A stretch of DNA of 64,000 nucleotides from an uncultured Syntrophobacterales bacterium (GCA_903928915.1 CAIYSL010000125.1:47195-111194), one strand, 5' to 3'. Positions 42,698 through 52,273 are shown, numbered from the stretch's first letter. Notes: a model not told the origin generated them from the sequence alone. Made by a program: numbers and translations.

Positions 42698-44089
42698 GTG
42701 CACCCTCTGCAGCGGCGGCAACGCACCCGGATATGTTTCGCGGCCATCGGCCTTACCCTGAGCGTGGGGATGCTCTTTGTCCTCCCCGGGTGCAGCAGTA
42801 AGCCGAGCTATTCCCTCTCCGGCTCCGTATCCTCGGCAGGATCCGCCCTGGAGGGGGTGACGATGACCCTGTCCGGAGTGGGAAGCACAACGACCGATGC
42901 AAACGGCAATTACGCCTTCAGCGGCGTTGCCGTCGGCACCTACACCGTCACCCCGTCACTGGCGGGGTATGCCTTCGCCCCCCGGTTTCGGACCGTTTAC
43001 CTCGACGGGATCGATGCCGCCGGGTTCAATTTCAACGTCATCAGCGAAGGCAGAACGGTCGCCTCCACCCATACCATCCACCTGAAACAGAACGGCACAT
43101 TCTGGGTGTGGGGGAATAACGCGACCGGTCAATTGGGTGACGGCACGACAACGAGCAGGCCTTTGCCTGTGCAGCTCACCGCGCTCACCGACGTGGCGTC
43201 CATCGCCGCAGGCAGAGATTTCACCGTTGCCGTGAAGAGCGACGCCTCCCTCTGGACGTGGGGAGGCAACTCGTCCGGCCAACTCGGGGACGGAACCGCG
43301 ACCCAACGGTCTACGCCGCTTGCCATCGGCGGGATGACCGGCATCGTGGCATTCGCCGCGGGAGCCGACCACGCCGCCGCGCTGAAGAGCGACGGCTCCT
43401 TCTGGGCCTGGGGGAGCAACGCCAATGGACAGTTCGGCAACGGGACCCAGACCGGTAGTTCGACCCCGGTGCAGATAAGCGGACTGGCGGGGGTGAAGAC
43501 GATTGCCGCGGGCGACGGCTACACCCTGGTCCTGCTGAGCGACGGCACAGCCTGGGCATGGGGGAATAACGTCAACGGCCAGCTCGGCAACGGATCGGCG
43601 ACGACCAGTCTCACCCCGGTGCAGGTCTATGGGTTGGCCGGCGTGCGTTCGCTCGCCGCGGGCACCTCCCATGCCGTTGCCCTGATCAACGACGGGACGG
43701 TCCGCGCCTGGGGGTCCAACTCCCGGGGACAGCTCGGCAACGGAACGACGACCGACAGCACCGTCCCCGTGAGAATCGAGGGATTGACGAACGTGATCGC
43801 CGTCTCCGCCGGCAACGGCCATACCGTTGCCCTGCGCGGCGACGGGAGCGTCTGGGCATGGGGGGACAATGCGTCCGGCCAGCTCGGGATCGGGACCCAA
43901 ACGGCGAGCGCCTCTCCGGTCATGGCGATCGGACTGTCGGGGGCGATCGGCGTAACTGCCGGTACCGGAAACACCTTTGCCGTCAAAGTCGACGGTTCCC
44001 TCTGGGCCTGGGGGAACAACCTCTCCGGCCAGCTCGGCGACGGTACCTCGGTCGATCGATCGATCCCCGTCCGGGTCCAGCTTCCCTGA
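42698..44089 (+). CDS. RCC1-repeat lipoprotein with N-terminal carboxypeptidase-regulatory-like domain
   Basis: A 463-residue secreted lipoprotein. The signal peptide ends in a lipobox (VLPGC, Cys near residue 32). A small Ig-like carboxypeptidase-regulatory-like domain (VSSAGSALEGVTMTLSG, DANGNYAFSGVAVGTYTV) fills residues 40-105. Exactly seven repeats of the form WxWGxNxxGQLGxGT follow, each about 50 residues, which is enough to close one seven-bladed propeller. The fifth has RAWG instead of WxWG. Start is GTG behind CAAGGAGA. Function is unknown; such propellers mediate surface protein contacts. The LVIVD protein lies downstream on the same strand. Confidence 0.9.
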   Translation: MHPLQRRQRTRICFAAIGLTLSVGMLFVLPGCSSKPSYSLSGSVSSAGSALEGVTMTLSGVGSTTTDANGNYAFSGVAVGTYTVTPSLAGYAFAPRFRTVYLDGIDAAGFNFNVISEGRTVASTHTIHLKQNGTFWVWGNNATGQLGDGTTTSRPLPVQLTALTDVASIAAGRDFTVAVKSDASLWTWGGNSSGQLGDGTATQRSTPLAIGGMTGIVAFAAGADHAAALKSDGSFWAWGSNANGQFGNGTQTGSSTPVQISGLAGVKTIAAGDGYTLVLLSDGTAWAWGNNVNGQLGNGSATTSLTPVQVYGLAGVRSLAAGTSHAVALINDGTVRAWGSNSRGQLGNGTTTDSTVPVRIEGLTNVIAVSAGNGHTVALRGDGSVWAWGDNASGQLGIGTQTASASPVMAIGLSGAIGVTAGTGNTFAVKVDGSLWAWGNNLSGQLGDGTSVDRSIPVRVQLP

Positions 44090-44293
44090 TTCACCCGGGG
44101 CGCCGCCGTTCGGCCGCGCCGCCCGCTGGCTGCCGTAGTAACTCCTGTCCCGGTTCCGCTGCTTCGGACGTCCCGCGGGACTCGACCCGGTGCAGCGCTG
44201 CCGGTCGAACGGGGTTTCCGTCACCAGGTCCGCGGCGGGCTGTGCGCACGCACAGGTAACTGCTCTGCGATCGCACCAGGACGGATTGAGCGG

Positions 44294-45580
44294 ATGAACA
44301 GCTTTGCAGGCAGAAGAGGGGCGTTGCTCGCCGCCGCTGCGGTACTTTTGGGAGGGCTGCTGTTGCCTTCACGCGTGTATTCGGCGGATGCGTTGAACGT
44401 CGAGCTCGTCGGACATTCCGATCTTCAGGGTCGTGCGAGCCTTCAGGTAGTCCTGAAGGGGGAGTACGCCTACATCGGCCACCATCGCGGGGAAGCCTTC
44501 AACCCCCTGACGGGAAAACGGGAGGATAACGGCACGACCATTGTGGACGTTGCCAGCCCCCGGACACCCCGGATCTTGACCCACATCCCGGGAAGGAGAG
44601 GCGCCGAGAGCCGGGCGGTTCAGGTAGCCGAGGGTCTCCTGCCCGGACGGGACTTTCTCCTGAGAAACCAGGAGGCACGGGAATTCACCGGTTTTGAGGT
44701 CTGGGAGATCACCGACCGTACCTGGCCCCGGCTGACGGCGACGATCGGACCCTTCACCGCCGCGCATAAGAGTTGGTGGGACCGCGCAACCGGCACCGCG
44801 TACCTCTCCGCTTCCCAGCCGGGCTGGTCCGGACAGCATCTCGTTATCTACGACCTCAGCGACCCCACCCGCCCCCGTTTCCTCGCCAACTGGGGGTTGC
44901 CGGAGCAGCGGCCGGGTGCCCCGACCGGCCGCGGAGTGAGCCTGCATCACCCCGTCGTCTCCGGGAACCGGGCCTACCTTTCCTATCTATTCGGCGGAGA
45001 CGTGGTCGTCCTGGATATTACCGACAGGGCCGCACCCCGCATGGTTTCGCACTTGCGCATTCCCTCCTCCCCCGGGATCCACACCACGGTCCCCTTCACG
45101 ATTCCACCCGCCCCGCCTATCGCCGGAGGGGCGCAGGGTCGCACCGTACTTGCGCTAAGCGAGGAGGCCTTTGCCTCCGATTGCCGGGAATCGCGCCGGC
45201 AGCTGTATGTCTTGGACGCAACGCAGGAAACCGCGCCTGTACTGCTCGCCGATTTCCTGATCCCGGACGGAGATTTTTGTACGCGCGGGGGGAGATTCGG
45301 CCCCCACCAGTTCGCCGAAACCCGCGACGGAGGTCTGATCGGCGGCACCCTGCTGTACGTCGCCTATTTCAACGCGGGACTCCGCGTCGTCGACCTGGCC
45401 GACCCGCACCGTCCCCGGGAAGTGGGCTATTACATCCCCTCCTCCTCGGCCGGCAAACCGGCGCCGGGAGGTGCCGTTCCCCAGACCAACGACGTCGACC
45501 TGGACTACCGGGGGCTGATCTACACTACCGACCGCTCCGGCGGGGGGTTGCACATCCTCAGACACACCGGAAGGAGATGA
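44294..45580 (+). CDS. Secreted LVIVD-repeat beta-propeller protein
   Basis: A 428-residue protein with a signal peptide (LLAAAAVLLGGLLLPSRVYS, cleaved before ADAL). Repeats follow, each pairing a valine-rich strand with an aspartate and proline step, such as TTIVDVASPRTPRIL, HLVIYDLSDPTRPRFL, DVVVLDITDRAAPRM and LRVVDLADPHRPREV. This is the LVIVD propeller pattern. No enzyme motif is visible, although HHPVVSGNRAYL and GPHQFAETRDG keep isolated histidines. It follows the RCC1 lipoprotein by 204 bases and precedes an MFS gene, so a shared envelope role is possible. Confidence 0.85.
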   Translation: MNSFAGRRGALLAAAAVLLGGLLLPSRVYSADALNVELVGHSDLQGRASLQVVLKGEYAYIGHHRGEAFNPLTGKREDNGTTIVDVASPRTPRILTHIPGRRGAESRAVQVAEGLLPGRDFLLRNQEAREFTGFEVWEITDRTWPRLTATIGPFTAAHKSWWDRATGTAYLSASQPGWSGQHLVIYDLSDPTRPRFLANWGLPEQRPGAPTGRGVSLHHPVVSGNRAYLSYLFGGDVVVLDITDRAAPRMVSHLRIPSSPGIHTTVPFTIPPAPPIAGGAQGRTVLALSEEAFASDCRESRRQLYVLDATQETAPVLLADFLIPDGDFCTRGGRFGPHQFAETRDGGLIGGTLLYVAYFNAGLRVVDLADPHRPREVGYYIPSSSAGKPAPGGAVPQTNDVDLDYRGLIYTTDRSGGGLHILRHTGRR

Positions 45581-45705
45581 ACGCGATGACGGGGGCAACC
45601 ATCGCATCGGCAGGGGGCCGCCGGGCAGTCCCCTGTCGCAGTTCCCGCTCGCCGGCTCTGCGGCTTCGCGGCGTCCCCGCGCGCCGCGGGGAGGAATAAA
45701 CCGCC

Positions 45706-46953
45706 ATGGCCTCTTCCCGCGACAGGGCGGCGGATGGTCACCGGCGAGGGAAGACGTTTCTGCCGGCACTCGCCTATCGGCAGTACCGCCTGCTCTGGCT
45801 CTCCGGGCTGAGCGCCTGGGTCGGGCGCTGGATCGAGATGGTGGTCAGCGCCTGGCTCGTCCTGGAATTGACCGATTCGCCGTTCCTGGTGGGGCTGCTG
45901 GGCACCTGCCGTTTCGCCTCGACGCTCCTGGGTCCTTTCTGCGGAACCGTCTGCGATCGCATCGACCGGCGTCTCATCCTGATCTCCGTGCAGGTCGCCT
46001 ACGGATGCTCTGCGCTCTTCATGCTGGCGCTGTTCGCTGCCGACTGCATGGCAGTATGGCACCTCTTCGTGTTTACCACCATCGGCGGTATCTGCTTCAC
46101 CTTCGATTTCGCGGCCCGCTACAGCGTCGCCGCGGGTGTCGTCCGGGAGCCGCACATCATCTCGTCGATCTCCCTGCTGCAGGTTGCCAACGGCGTCACC
46201 AGCGTGGCCGGGCCGCTGATCGGCGGCAGCCTGCTGGAGGTGATCGGGGCGTCCGGCTGTTTCACGCTCATCGCCGCGGGGTTTGCCCTCTCCACACTCG
46301 CCCTTCTCCCGCTTAAGACTCCGCTGCGCCCTGCCGGAAACGGCCGCTGCTCCCTCTGGCAGGAGCTGCTATCCGGACTCCGGTACATCAGGGACGACCG
46401 CGTGCTCTCTTCTCTACTCGTGATTGCGGCACTCGTCAACCTGTTCATCTATCCGTACGTGTATACGCTCATGCCCATCTTCGCCCGCGACGTCCTGGGC
46501 ACCGGGTCGAGCGGATTCGGCCAGCTGCTGGCATCCGTGGGCATGGGAGCCGTACTCGGTTCCCTTGCGGTCGGATTTTCGCCGCGCTTCGCAACCCGGG
46601 GCACCGCCCTGATCGGCTCGCTGCTGGCCTGGCCGGCGATCCTGCTGGCTCTTTCCTTTTCGCGTTCCTTCGGGCTGACCATGGGGCTGCTGATCCTGGC
46701 GGGGCTCGCGCAGGGGATTTCCATGGCCCTGCTCCAGGCCCTGCTGCTGATGCGCTCGTCCGACGAGATGCGCGGCAGGGTTTCCGGGGCCCGTGCCTTT
46801 GCCATCAGCACGCTCTCGCTGGGCACCTTCCTGAGCGGGTATGAGGCAAGCCTCTGGGGGGTCCCGCTCGTCCTGGTGGTCAACAGTTCGGTATTCATCG
46901 TGATCACGGCCGGGATGCTCCTGCGAGTGCCCGAGCTTGCCCGCGGCCGCTAG
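45706..46953 (+). CDS. MFS transporter, EntS/TMEM-effector-like exporter
   Basis: A 415-residue protein with 12 predicted hydrophobic segments. The N-terminus YRQYRLLWLSGLSAWVGRWI and the loop GTVCDRIDRRLILI near residue 85 match the EntS-like exporter branch. It probably exports a small hydrophobic compound; the substrate cannot be read. ATG at 45706 follows GGGGAGGAATAAACC. Its TAG stop overlaps the stop codon of the convergent ABC permease in the palindrome CTAG. Confidence 0.88.
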   Translation: MASSRDRAADGHRRGKTFLPALAYRQYRLLWLSGLSAWVGRWIEMVVSAWLVLELTDSPFLVGLLGTCRFASTLLGPFCGTVCDRIDRRLILISVQVAYGCSALFMLALFAADCMAVWHLFVFTTIGGICFTFDFAARYSVAAGVVREPHIISSISLLQVANGVTSVAGPLIGGSLLEVIGASGCFTLIAAGFALSTLALLPLKTPLRPAGNGRCSLWQELLSGLRYIRDDRVLSSLLVIAALVNLFIYPYVYTLMPIFARDVLGTGSSGFGQLLASVGMGAVLGSLAVGFSPRFATRGTALIGSLLAWPAILLALSFSRSFGLTMGLLILAGLAQGISMALLQALLLMRSSDEMRGRVSGARAFAISTLSLGTFLSGYEASLWGVPLVLVVNSSVFIVITAGMLLRVPELARGR

Positions 46954-48707
46954 TCCCTTCCGTCGCCGCGCAGACTGCGCTCTCCGAGCCGCATCGGGAC
47001 CACGACGGCCAAGACGCAGGTCACCAGGACCAGCAGAAACGATACAACCAGCCACAGCCACTCCAGGGCGGTGAGGCTCCTCCCGGTGAAGTCGGCCATG
47101 AACAGCCGGTACACCGGTCCGGCCTCGAGCACGATGACCGCGGCGATGAACCCGATGGCGGTCAGCATGAACAGGAGTCCGCCGAAGCTCGTGACGGACT
47201 GGGCTGGATTTTCCGAGCGGAAGTCCGGATAGGCCGCGCCGAGGCCGACCCCTAGGGCGACCACGCCGGGAACCATCAAGAAGACCGTGATGACCGAGAG
47301 CCCCATCATGAACGGGGTGACCCGCAGCAGGAGATTGGACGCCACGATCAGGATCTCGGCAAGCAGGAGGAGCGGAAAATAGTACACGCCGAACTTGACC
47401 CAGAGGAAGGTCCTGATCGACAGGGGCGCTGCCCGGACGATCCAGAAGGCATCCCCTTCGAAGCTCACCGCGGGATAGACGAAGCGGGCGGCGATGGCCG
47501 TGAGGACGAAGGTTGCCAGCCCCATGTTCAGGAATGAAAAGATGTTCTGCAGGAAAATCGCCCTGATCTTCGACTGCCCCAGCGGCAGGACGGAGAAGTT
47601 GTACAGGTAGATCACGATCAAAGCCGCGATCAGAAATAACTGCGGCCACTGGGTCTGATCCCGGAAAAAAGTGCGGAACTCCTTGACGGTGAACGCCCAC
47701 GCCGGTCCGGACAGCAGCCGCGGAAAGGGCCGCTTTCGCCAAGGCCCGCTGCCGCGGGGGGGAAAGAGCTTCTCCGCGGAGGTTTGCGCCTTCGTGTAGC
47801 CGGCGAAATAGTATGCGTCTGCCACCCACGCCACGATAAAGGTGAGTGCCAGGGCACAGCTCCAGGCAATCCCGAGGTGAAACACCGTTTCCCCGCCCAG
47901 CCCGGAGAGTGCCGCGGTCAGGCTGTCATAGGCCCAGGTGGTGGGCAACAGCGGAGAACCGGGCGCTTCCATCTCCCGGAAGTACATCAGCAGGTTGGCG
48001 AAGTTGTCGGGGTTCACCAAGCGCTCCGGCCGCATCAGGCGGAATACGAACAGCAGGGAAACCACCAGCAAGAGGCCGAGGAAGACGAACACCGTCCGGA
48101 TCCGGCCCGCCGGGAGCAGGACCGCCAGGACGACGACCGCCAGGGCGCTTACAGCCGAGGCGATCAGGCAGAGCGGGAGGAACGCCAGCCCTGCCGTGAC
48201 GTAGAAGAGCGGCCCTGCCCGATAGACGATCCCGTAGGAGAGAAAGACGGGCAGACTGAAGATGAGCACCATCCAGGAGCTGTCCACGGTGCTTTCCAGC
48301 CACCGGGCCAGGAAGATCTTCGTCGGCGTCACCGGCAGTGAATGGACCAGCAGGAGGTCCCGGCTGAGGTACAGCTTCGAAAGCGAAGCAACGATGCTGC
48401 TGAATATCAGGAGCGAAAAAAAAGTGAGCAGGACCATCGACAGGAGTTTCCGCGCCAGGATGTCCCCCAATTCCTCGATCCCCTGAAAATAGTTCAGAAC
48501 CCGGGAGAAGAGGAAGAACGCCCCGATCCAGAAGGCGAGGCCGACCGCGACGAACAGGGCGGCACGGACCCGGCGATTGCCGGCGCTGCGGGAGACGCCG
48601 CCGTTCTTGAAGGAGAGGAGCCGGGGGCTGAGCAACACCAGCAGATCATCCATCGCCCCCCCGTCCCGCCTGAGCGGTAGGGCCTGCGCGGGCCGGCCTT
48701 CCCTCAT
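46950..48707 (-). CDS. ABC-2-type exporter permease
   Basis: A 585-residue membrane protein with about 12 hydrophobic segments and a cytosolic loop near residues 290-335 (TKAQTSAEKLFPPRG). The family is recognised from its size, the early LVHSLPVTPTKIFLARWLES stretch near residue 125 and pairing with an ABC ATPase; it looks like the putative ABC-exporter group of large permeases. It overlaps the ATPase gene by four bases, so the two are translationally coupled. Substrate unknown. It converges exactly on the MFS gene at a shared CTAG. Confidence 0.85.
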   Translation of the reverse strand: MREGRPAQALPLRRDGGAMDDLLVLLSPRLLSFKNGGVSRSAGNRRVRAALFVAVGLAFWIGAFFLFSRVLNYFQGIEELGDILARKLLSMVLLTFFSLLIFSSIVASLSKLYLSRDLLLVHSLPVTPTKIFLARWLESTVDSSWMVLIFSLPVFLSYGIVYRAGPLFYVTAGLAFLPLCLIASAVSALAVVVLAVLLPAGRIRTVFVFLGLLLVVSLLFVFRLMRPERLVNPDNFANLLMYFREMEAPGSPLLPTTWAYDSLTAALSGLGGETVFHLGIAWSCALALTFIVAWVADAYYFAGYTKAQTSAEKLFPPRGSGPWRKRPFPRLLSGPAWAFTVKEFRTFFRDQTQWPQLFLIAALIVIYLYNFSVLPLGQSKIRAIFLQNIFSFLNMGLATFVLTAIAARFVYPAVSFEGDAFWIVRAAPLSIRTFLWVKFGVYYFPLLLLAEILIVASNLLLRVTPFMMGLSVITVFLMVPGVVALGVGLGAAYPDFRSENPAQSVTSFGGLLFMLTAIGFIAAVIVLEAGPVYRLFMADFTGRSLTALEWLWLVVSFLLVLVTCVLAVVVPMRLGERSLRGDGRD

Positions 48708-49435
48708 GGTGCCTCCGTTCCGGTCAACCGGAGAAATACCTCCTCCAGGTCCCCCTCCCGGAGACGCGCCGTACCCCGCAGGTCGCCCGTGGTCCCCAGC
48801 GCCACCAACCGTCCCCGGTGGATGATCCCGATCCGGTCGCAGAGGTCCTGCGCTATCTCCAGGGTATGCGTGGACATGAAGATTGTGGTTCCGCTAAGGG
48901 CCAGCGCCCGCAGGAGGTCCTTCACCATCCGTATCCCCGCGGGATCGAGCCCGACCATCGGCTCATCCACGATGATCACCCGGGGGGCGTGCAGCAGGGC
49001 CGAGGCGATCACCAGCCGCTGTTTCATCCCGTGGGAATAAGACTCGATCAGGTGGTCGGCCCAGTCGTACAGGGAAAACTGGATGAGGAGCGCGTCGCCC
49101 TTCTCACGGGCGATTTCCTCGCCGATGCCGTACAGCTCGGCGATGAACCGCATGAACTCCCTGCCCGTGAGTTTCTCATACAGGAACGGCCGGTCCGGGA
49201 TGAACCCGATCACCCGTTTGGCGTCCTCCGGGGCGGTGGCCATCGGGATTCCATCGATCAGGACCGAGCCCTCCGTCGGCCGCAGGACACCCGCCAGCAT
49301 GCGGATCGTCGTCGTCTTGCCGGCACCGTTGGGTCCGATGAACCCGAAGATTTCCCCCCGCTTCACCGCCAGACTGATGTTGTCTACGGCCAGCGTGGTG
49401 CCGTACCGCTTGGTCAGCCGCTCCGCTACGATCAT
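48704..49435 (-). CDS. ABC transporter ATP-binding protein
   Basis: A 243-residue ATPase with Walker A GPNGAGKTTTIRML near residue 36, Q-loop region FIPDRPF, signature YSHGMKQRLVIASAL near 133 and Walker B VIIVDEPMVGLDP near 152, followed by the H-loop MSTHTLE. The signature's YSHGM replaces the usual LSGG(M), as in many exporter ATPases. It overlaps both neighbours by four bases. It should power the ABC-2 permease next to it. Confidence 0.95.
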   Translation of the reverse strand: MIVAERLTKRYGTTLAVDNISLAVKRGEIFGFIGPNGAGKTTTIRMLAGVLRPTEGSVLIDGIPMATAPEDAKRVIGFIPDRPFLYEKLTGREFMRFIAELYGIGEEIAREKGDALLIQFSLYDWADHLIESYSHGMKQRLVIASALLHAPRVIIVDEPMVGLDPAGIRMVKDLLRALALSGTTIFMSTHTLEIAQDLCDRIGIIHRGRLVALGTTGDLRGTARLREGDLEEVFLRLTGTEAP

Positions 49436-50925
49436 TCCCGCATCTCCAGGATGTCCAGCTTAAGTCTTCCGATCAGCCCCACCAGGTCGAGCTGGCGGTC
49501 GGCCTCGCCGCGGACGAAGCGGATGTGCGTCGCGTCGGCCGGCATCTGCCCCAAAACGGCATCGGCCGTCATCCAGCCGCCGCGGTTGCGCAGGTAGATC
49601 ACGTTCCAGGCATGGTAGAAGAATTTACCGCGCAGATATACCACCCCGGCCTCGACGTCGGCCGGCAGGCCTGCGGCCCGCGCGAGCGCCGCCAGGAGCG
49701 CGGCATGCTCGTTACAGTCCCCGGTCAGGTTTTCCAGCGTCTCGAGGGCGTTCGGTACCGAAAGAACCGGGACCTTCTTCAGGTTCGCGTGAACCCAGGC
49801 AACGAGCTTGGCGGCCTTGGCCTCATCGGAATCACCGGGGGAGACGATTGCGGCCGCCTTGTCCCGGAGCTTCGGATGGTCCGCCTGGACGAGCGGGGTC
49901 GCAGCGAGATACCTGTTCATCCCCCTGCCCTCCCCCCCCTCAGTCCCGATTGGGCCGGCCACGGGTTCCCGCCGGATCGTGAGCACGCCCTTTTCGTACC
50001 CCTGCCGGCCGCCTGCCAGAGCCAACTGCGTCGTCTCCGCTACCCCGTTCAGCCGAACCCGCAGCAGTTTCAGGGAGGCGGGGTCTCTGATGGGTTGAGA
50101 CGCGGTAACCGCCGCGATCTCCGTCAGGTCGGCGCTGAGTGCGCCTTCCAGGCCGTTCAACGCCTCCTCCCGGGTCGCCCGCTCCAGAACGATCCCCAGG
50201 AGACCCTCTTCCCGGAGCACCCCTCCGTCCGGATCGACCCAGGCAAACTGCTTCACCCCCAGGAGTTCTACCGACAGTTTGCGGACCTTCCGTTCACTCC
50301 CCATGACCCGCAGGGGCTCTTCGCCCAGGAACGTAATGCGCGCCGGTCTCTGACCGAGCGAAGCCGGATCGAACACAGAAACGGTCGTCGCCTCCCCGGG
50401 CTTCAGGCCGAGAGTACCGACGGACTCCAGGATTCCGCCGCCGAGGTAGGGCGCCTCGGTAAGATCGATCACGCGCTCGGCCTCCTCACCGGGGACCCCG
50501 ACCCGAACGGTCAACCTCTTCCCCGCGAGGGATCCCTGGGCACTGAAGCGAAAAAGATTCGACCCCAAGGTGAACCGGAAATCCCTGAGCCTCCCGTCGG
50601 CAGCGAGCCCGGCCTCGGTCCGGACGATCAGGGGCTGGACGACGCCCAGCGTGTTGATCTTCATGAACAGCTCCTCGGAAAACCCGAACCCGGCCCCGGT
50701 CCGGACGGTGCTGCGCCGGGCATAGCCGATCTTCCGGCCCCCCTGCAGGATATTCAGCCATGCTTCGCCTACGGTTCTCTCGGGTGCGACTGGGACCACA
50801 GCCGACCCGGGCCGCGAAAACAGACGATCCGCGACACCGAGGCGAAAGGCGAGCAGGATGCAGAACAGGAATATCGCCCCTGCCCCCGCGAGCCGCCACC
50901 GCCATATCCCTGCCGGGCGGCTCAT
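49432..50925 (-). CDS. Membrane-anchored transglutaminase-like protein
   Basis: A 497-residue protein with one N-terminal membrane segment (LAGAGAIFLFCILLAFRLGV) and a large extracytoplasmic part. The transglutaminase core is at the C-terminus: TGDCNEHAALLAALARAAGL near residue 400 holds the nucleophile Cys, FFYHAWNVIYL the His, and WMTADAVLGQMPADATHIRF the Asp. This papain-like triad may act as a protease, amidase or cross-linker; the substrate is unknown. It is the first gene of a three-gene operon with the ABC ATPase and permease, so its action may be tied to export. Confidence 0.87.
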   Translation of the reverse strand: MSRPAGIWRWRLAGAGAIFLFCILLAFRLGVADRLFSRPGSAVVPVAPERTVGEAWLNILQGGRKIGYARRSTVRTGAGFGFSEELFMKINTLGVVQPLIVRTEAGLAADGRLRDFRFTLGSNLFRFSAQGSLAGKRLTVRVGVPGEEAERVIDLTEAPYLGGGILESVGTLGLKPGEATTVSVFDPASLGQRPARITFLGEEPLRVMGSERKVRKLSVELLGVKQFAWVDPDGGVLREEGLLGIVLERATREEALNGLEGALSADLTEIAAVTASQPIRDPASLKLLRVRLNGVAETTQLALAGGRQGYEKGVLTIRREPVAGPIGTEGGEGRGMNRYLAATPLVQADHPKLRDKAAAIVSPGDSDEAKAAKLVAWVHANLKKVPVLSVPNALETLENLTGDCNEHAALLAALARAAGLPADVEAGVVYLRGKFFYHAWNVIYLRNRGGWMTADAVLGQMPADATHIRFVRGEADRQLDLVGLIGRLKLDILEMRE

Positions 50926-51184
50926 CGTCCAACCCCGCCGGATACCGGGAGTCCGGACGGCCTTCTCCGTGCCGCCTGGCGCATTCGTCTTGGCATTTAC
51001 TTAGCTCCTGTACCCCCCTGCCTTCACGGTAATGCGCAATTATAGGCATCGAAAGCGGGGCTGTCAATGCCGCGGAAGCCCGAAAAACCGCCTTGTCAGG
51101 CGGCGCGGTTTCTGATAGCGTCCCGTGCGAATGGCAGTTTTCCCGGCAGTGGGGAGTGCAGACGACCGGTGGAGAGGAATTTCG

Positions 51185-52177
51185 GTGGAAGAGGATCGCT
51201 CCATAGAGCAGGCGAAGGAAGTACTGCGCATCGAGGCGGAGAGCATATTCAACCTGATCGCGAAGGTCGGGGAATCCTTTTCGCGCGCCGTCGAGCTGAT
51301 CTATCGGTGCAAGGGGCGGGTAATCGTCGCCGGAATCGGTAAATCAGGCCTGATCGGCAGGAAGATCGTGGCTACCCTGACCAGCACCGGTACGCAGGCG
51401 CTGTTTCTCCATCCGGTGGAGGGCCTCCACGGGGACCTGGGGATTGTAACGAAAGAGGACGTCCTGCTCGCTATCTCGCACAGCGGGGAGACTTCCGAGC
51501 TGAACATGATCATCGACAGCATCCGCGCACTCGGTGTTCCGCGGATCGCCTTTACGGGCAACACCTGCTCGACACTCGCCCAGACCTGCGACGTGGTGGT
51601 CGACGTGGGGGTATCACGGGAGGCCTGTCCCTTCGGCCTTGCGCCCACCTCCAGCTCGACCGCCGCCCTGGCCATGGGGGACGCCCTGGCCGTCGCTTTG
51701 ATCCAGCGGAGAAACTTTCAGCAAAAGGACTTCTTCAAATTCCATCCGGGCGGCAGTCTCGGTTCGCGGCTTCGCGCCAAGGTGCGGGATGTGATGATCG
51801 GAGGCGCCCAGATCCCCCGAGTCGCGGGCGACGCCTCGGTGCTCGCGGCGATCCGGGAGATGGATGAAAAGAACAAGGGGTTCGTGCTCGTCGCGGACGG
51901 GAACGATGTTCTGCACGGCATTCTGACCGACGGCGACATCCGCCGCCTCGTCCGCACCGGAAGGGATTTCCTGAACGAGCGGATCGATTCCTTCATGACC
52001 CGCAGCCCCAAGACCGTCCGGGCGGACATCTCCACGGCCCAGGCGATCGAACGGATGCAGCGCGACGAGATTACCACCCTCGTCGTTACCGACGACGCAG
52101 GCCGCCTGATAGGGTACATCCACCTCCACGACATCCTCGGCCGTGGCGGAACCCTGAAGATCGCCCTTGCCGACTAG
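51185..52177 (+). CDS. kdsD: Arabinose-5-phosphate isomerase (KdsD/KpsF family)
   Basis: Interconverts ribulose 5-phosphate and arabinose 5-phosphate, the first step to KDO for lipopolysaccharide. The 330-residue protein has a SIS domain (VIVAGIGKSGLIGRKIVATL near residue 48, LAISHSGETSEL near 98) and two CBS domains (about 210-325, with GILTDGDIRRLVRTG). A GTG at 51185 preceded by GAGAGGAATTT gives the usual N-terminus, EQAKEVLRIEAE soon after; the track start at 51125 adds 20 non-conserved residues. It is divergent from the transglutaminase operon. Confidence 0.93.
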   Translation: MEEDRSIEQAKEVLRIEAESIFNLIAKVGESFSRAVELIYRCKGRVIVAGIGKSGLIGRKIVATLTSTGTQALFLHPVEGLHGDLGIVTKEDVLLAISHSGETSELNMIIDSIRALGVPRIAFTGNTCSTLAQTCDVVVDVGVSREACPFGLAPTSSSTAALAMGDALAVALIQRRNFQQKDFFKFHPGGSLGSRLRAKVRDVMIGGAQIPRVAGDASVLAAIREMDEKNKGFVLVADGNDVLHGILTDGDIRRLVRTGRDFLNERIDSFMTRSPKTVRADISTAQAIERMQRDEITTLVVTDDAGRLIGYIHLHDILGRGGTLKIALAD

Positions 52178-52238
52178 CAAGCCGTCCGCTCCGGCGTTCC
52201 GGGGGTGTTTGTCAGGGAGCCGTGACCGGGAAAGAAGA

Positions 52239-52264
52239 GGGGGAACGTGGCGCCACGTTCCCCC
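52239..52264. terminator. Perfect 26-bp palindrome between kdsD and tRNA-Val
   Basis: GGGGGAACGTGGC is followed directly by its exact reverse complement GCCACGTTCCCCC. On the minus strand the tract TCTTCTTT follows, so it likely terminates the tRNA-Val transcript and may also stop kdsD transcription on the other strand. Confidence 0.65.
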
Positions 52265-52273
52265 CTGTCGTCA

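Noticed and set aside
43090-44070. Repeated DNA resembling a tandem repeat or CRISPR array
   Set aside because: The period of about 150 bases is explained by in-frame RCC1 blades; units are diverged and no uniform spacers exist.
44773-45699. 308-residue plus-strand ORF
   Set aside because: Out-of-frame shadow of the LVIVD-repeat gene.
46414-47829. 471-residue minus-strand ORF
   Set aside because: Lies across the end of the MFS gene and inside the permease gene in the wrong frame, without motifs.
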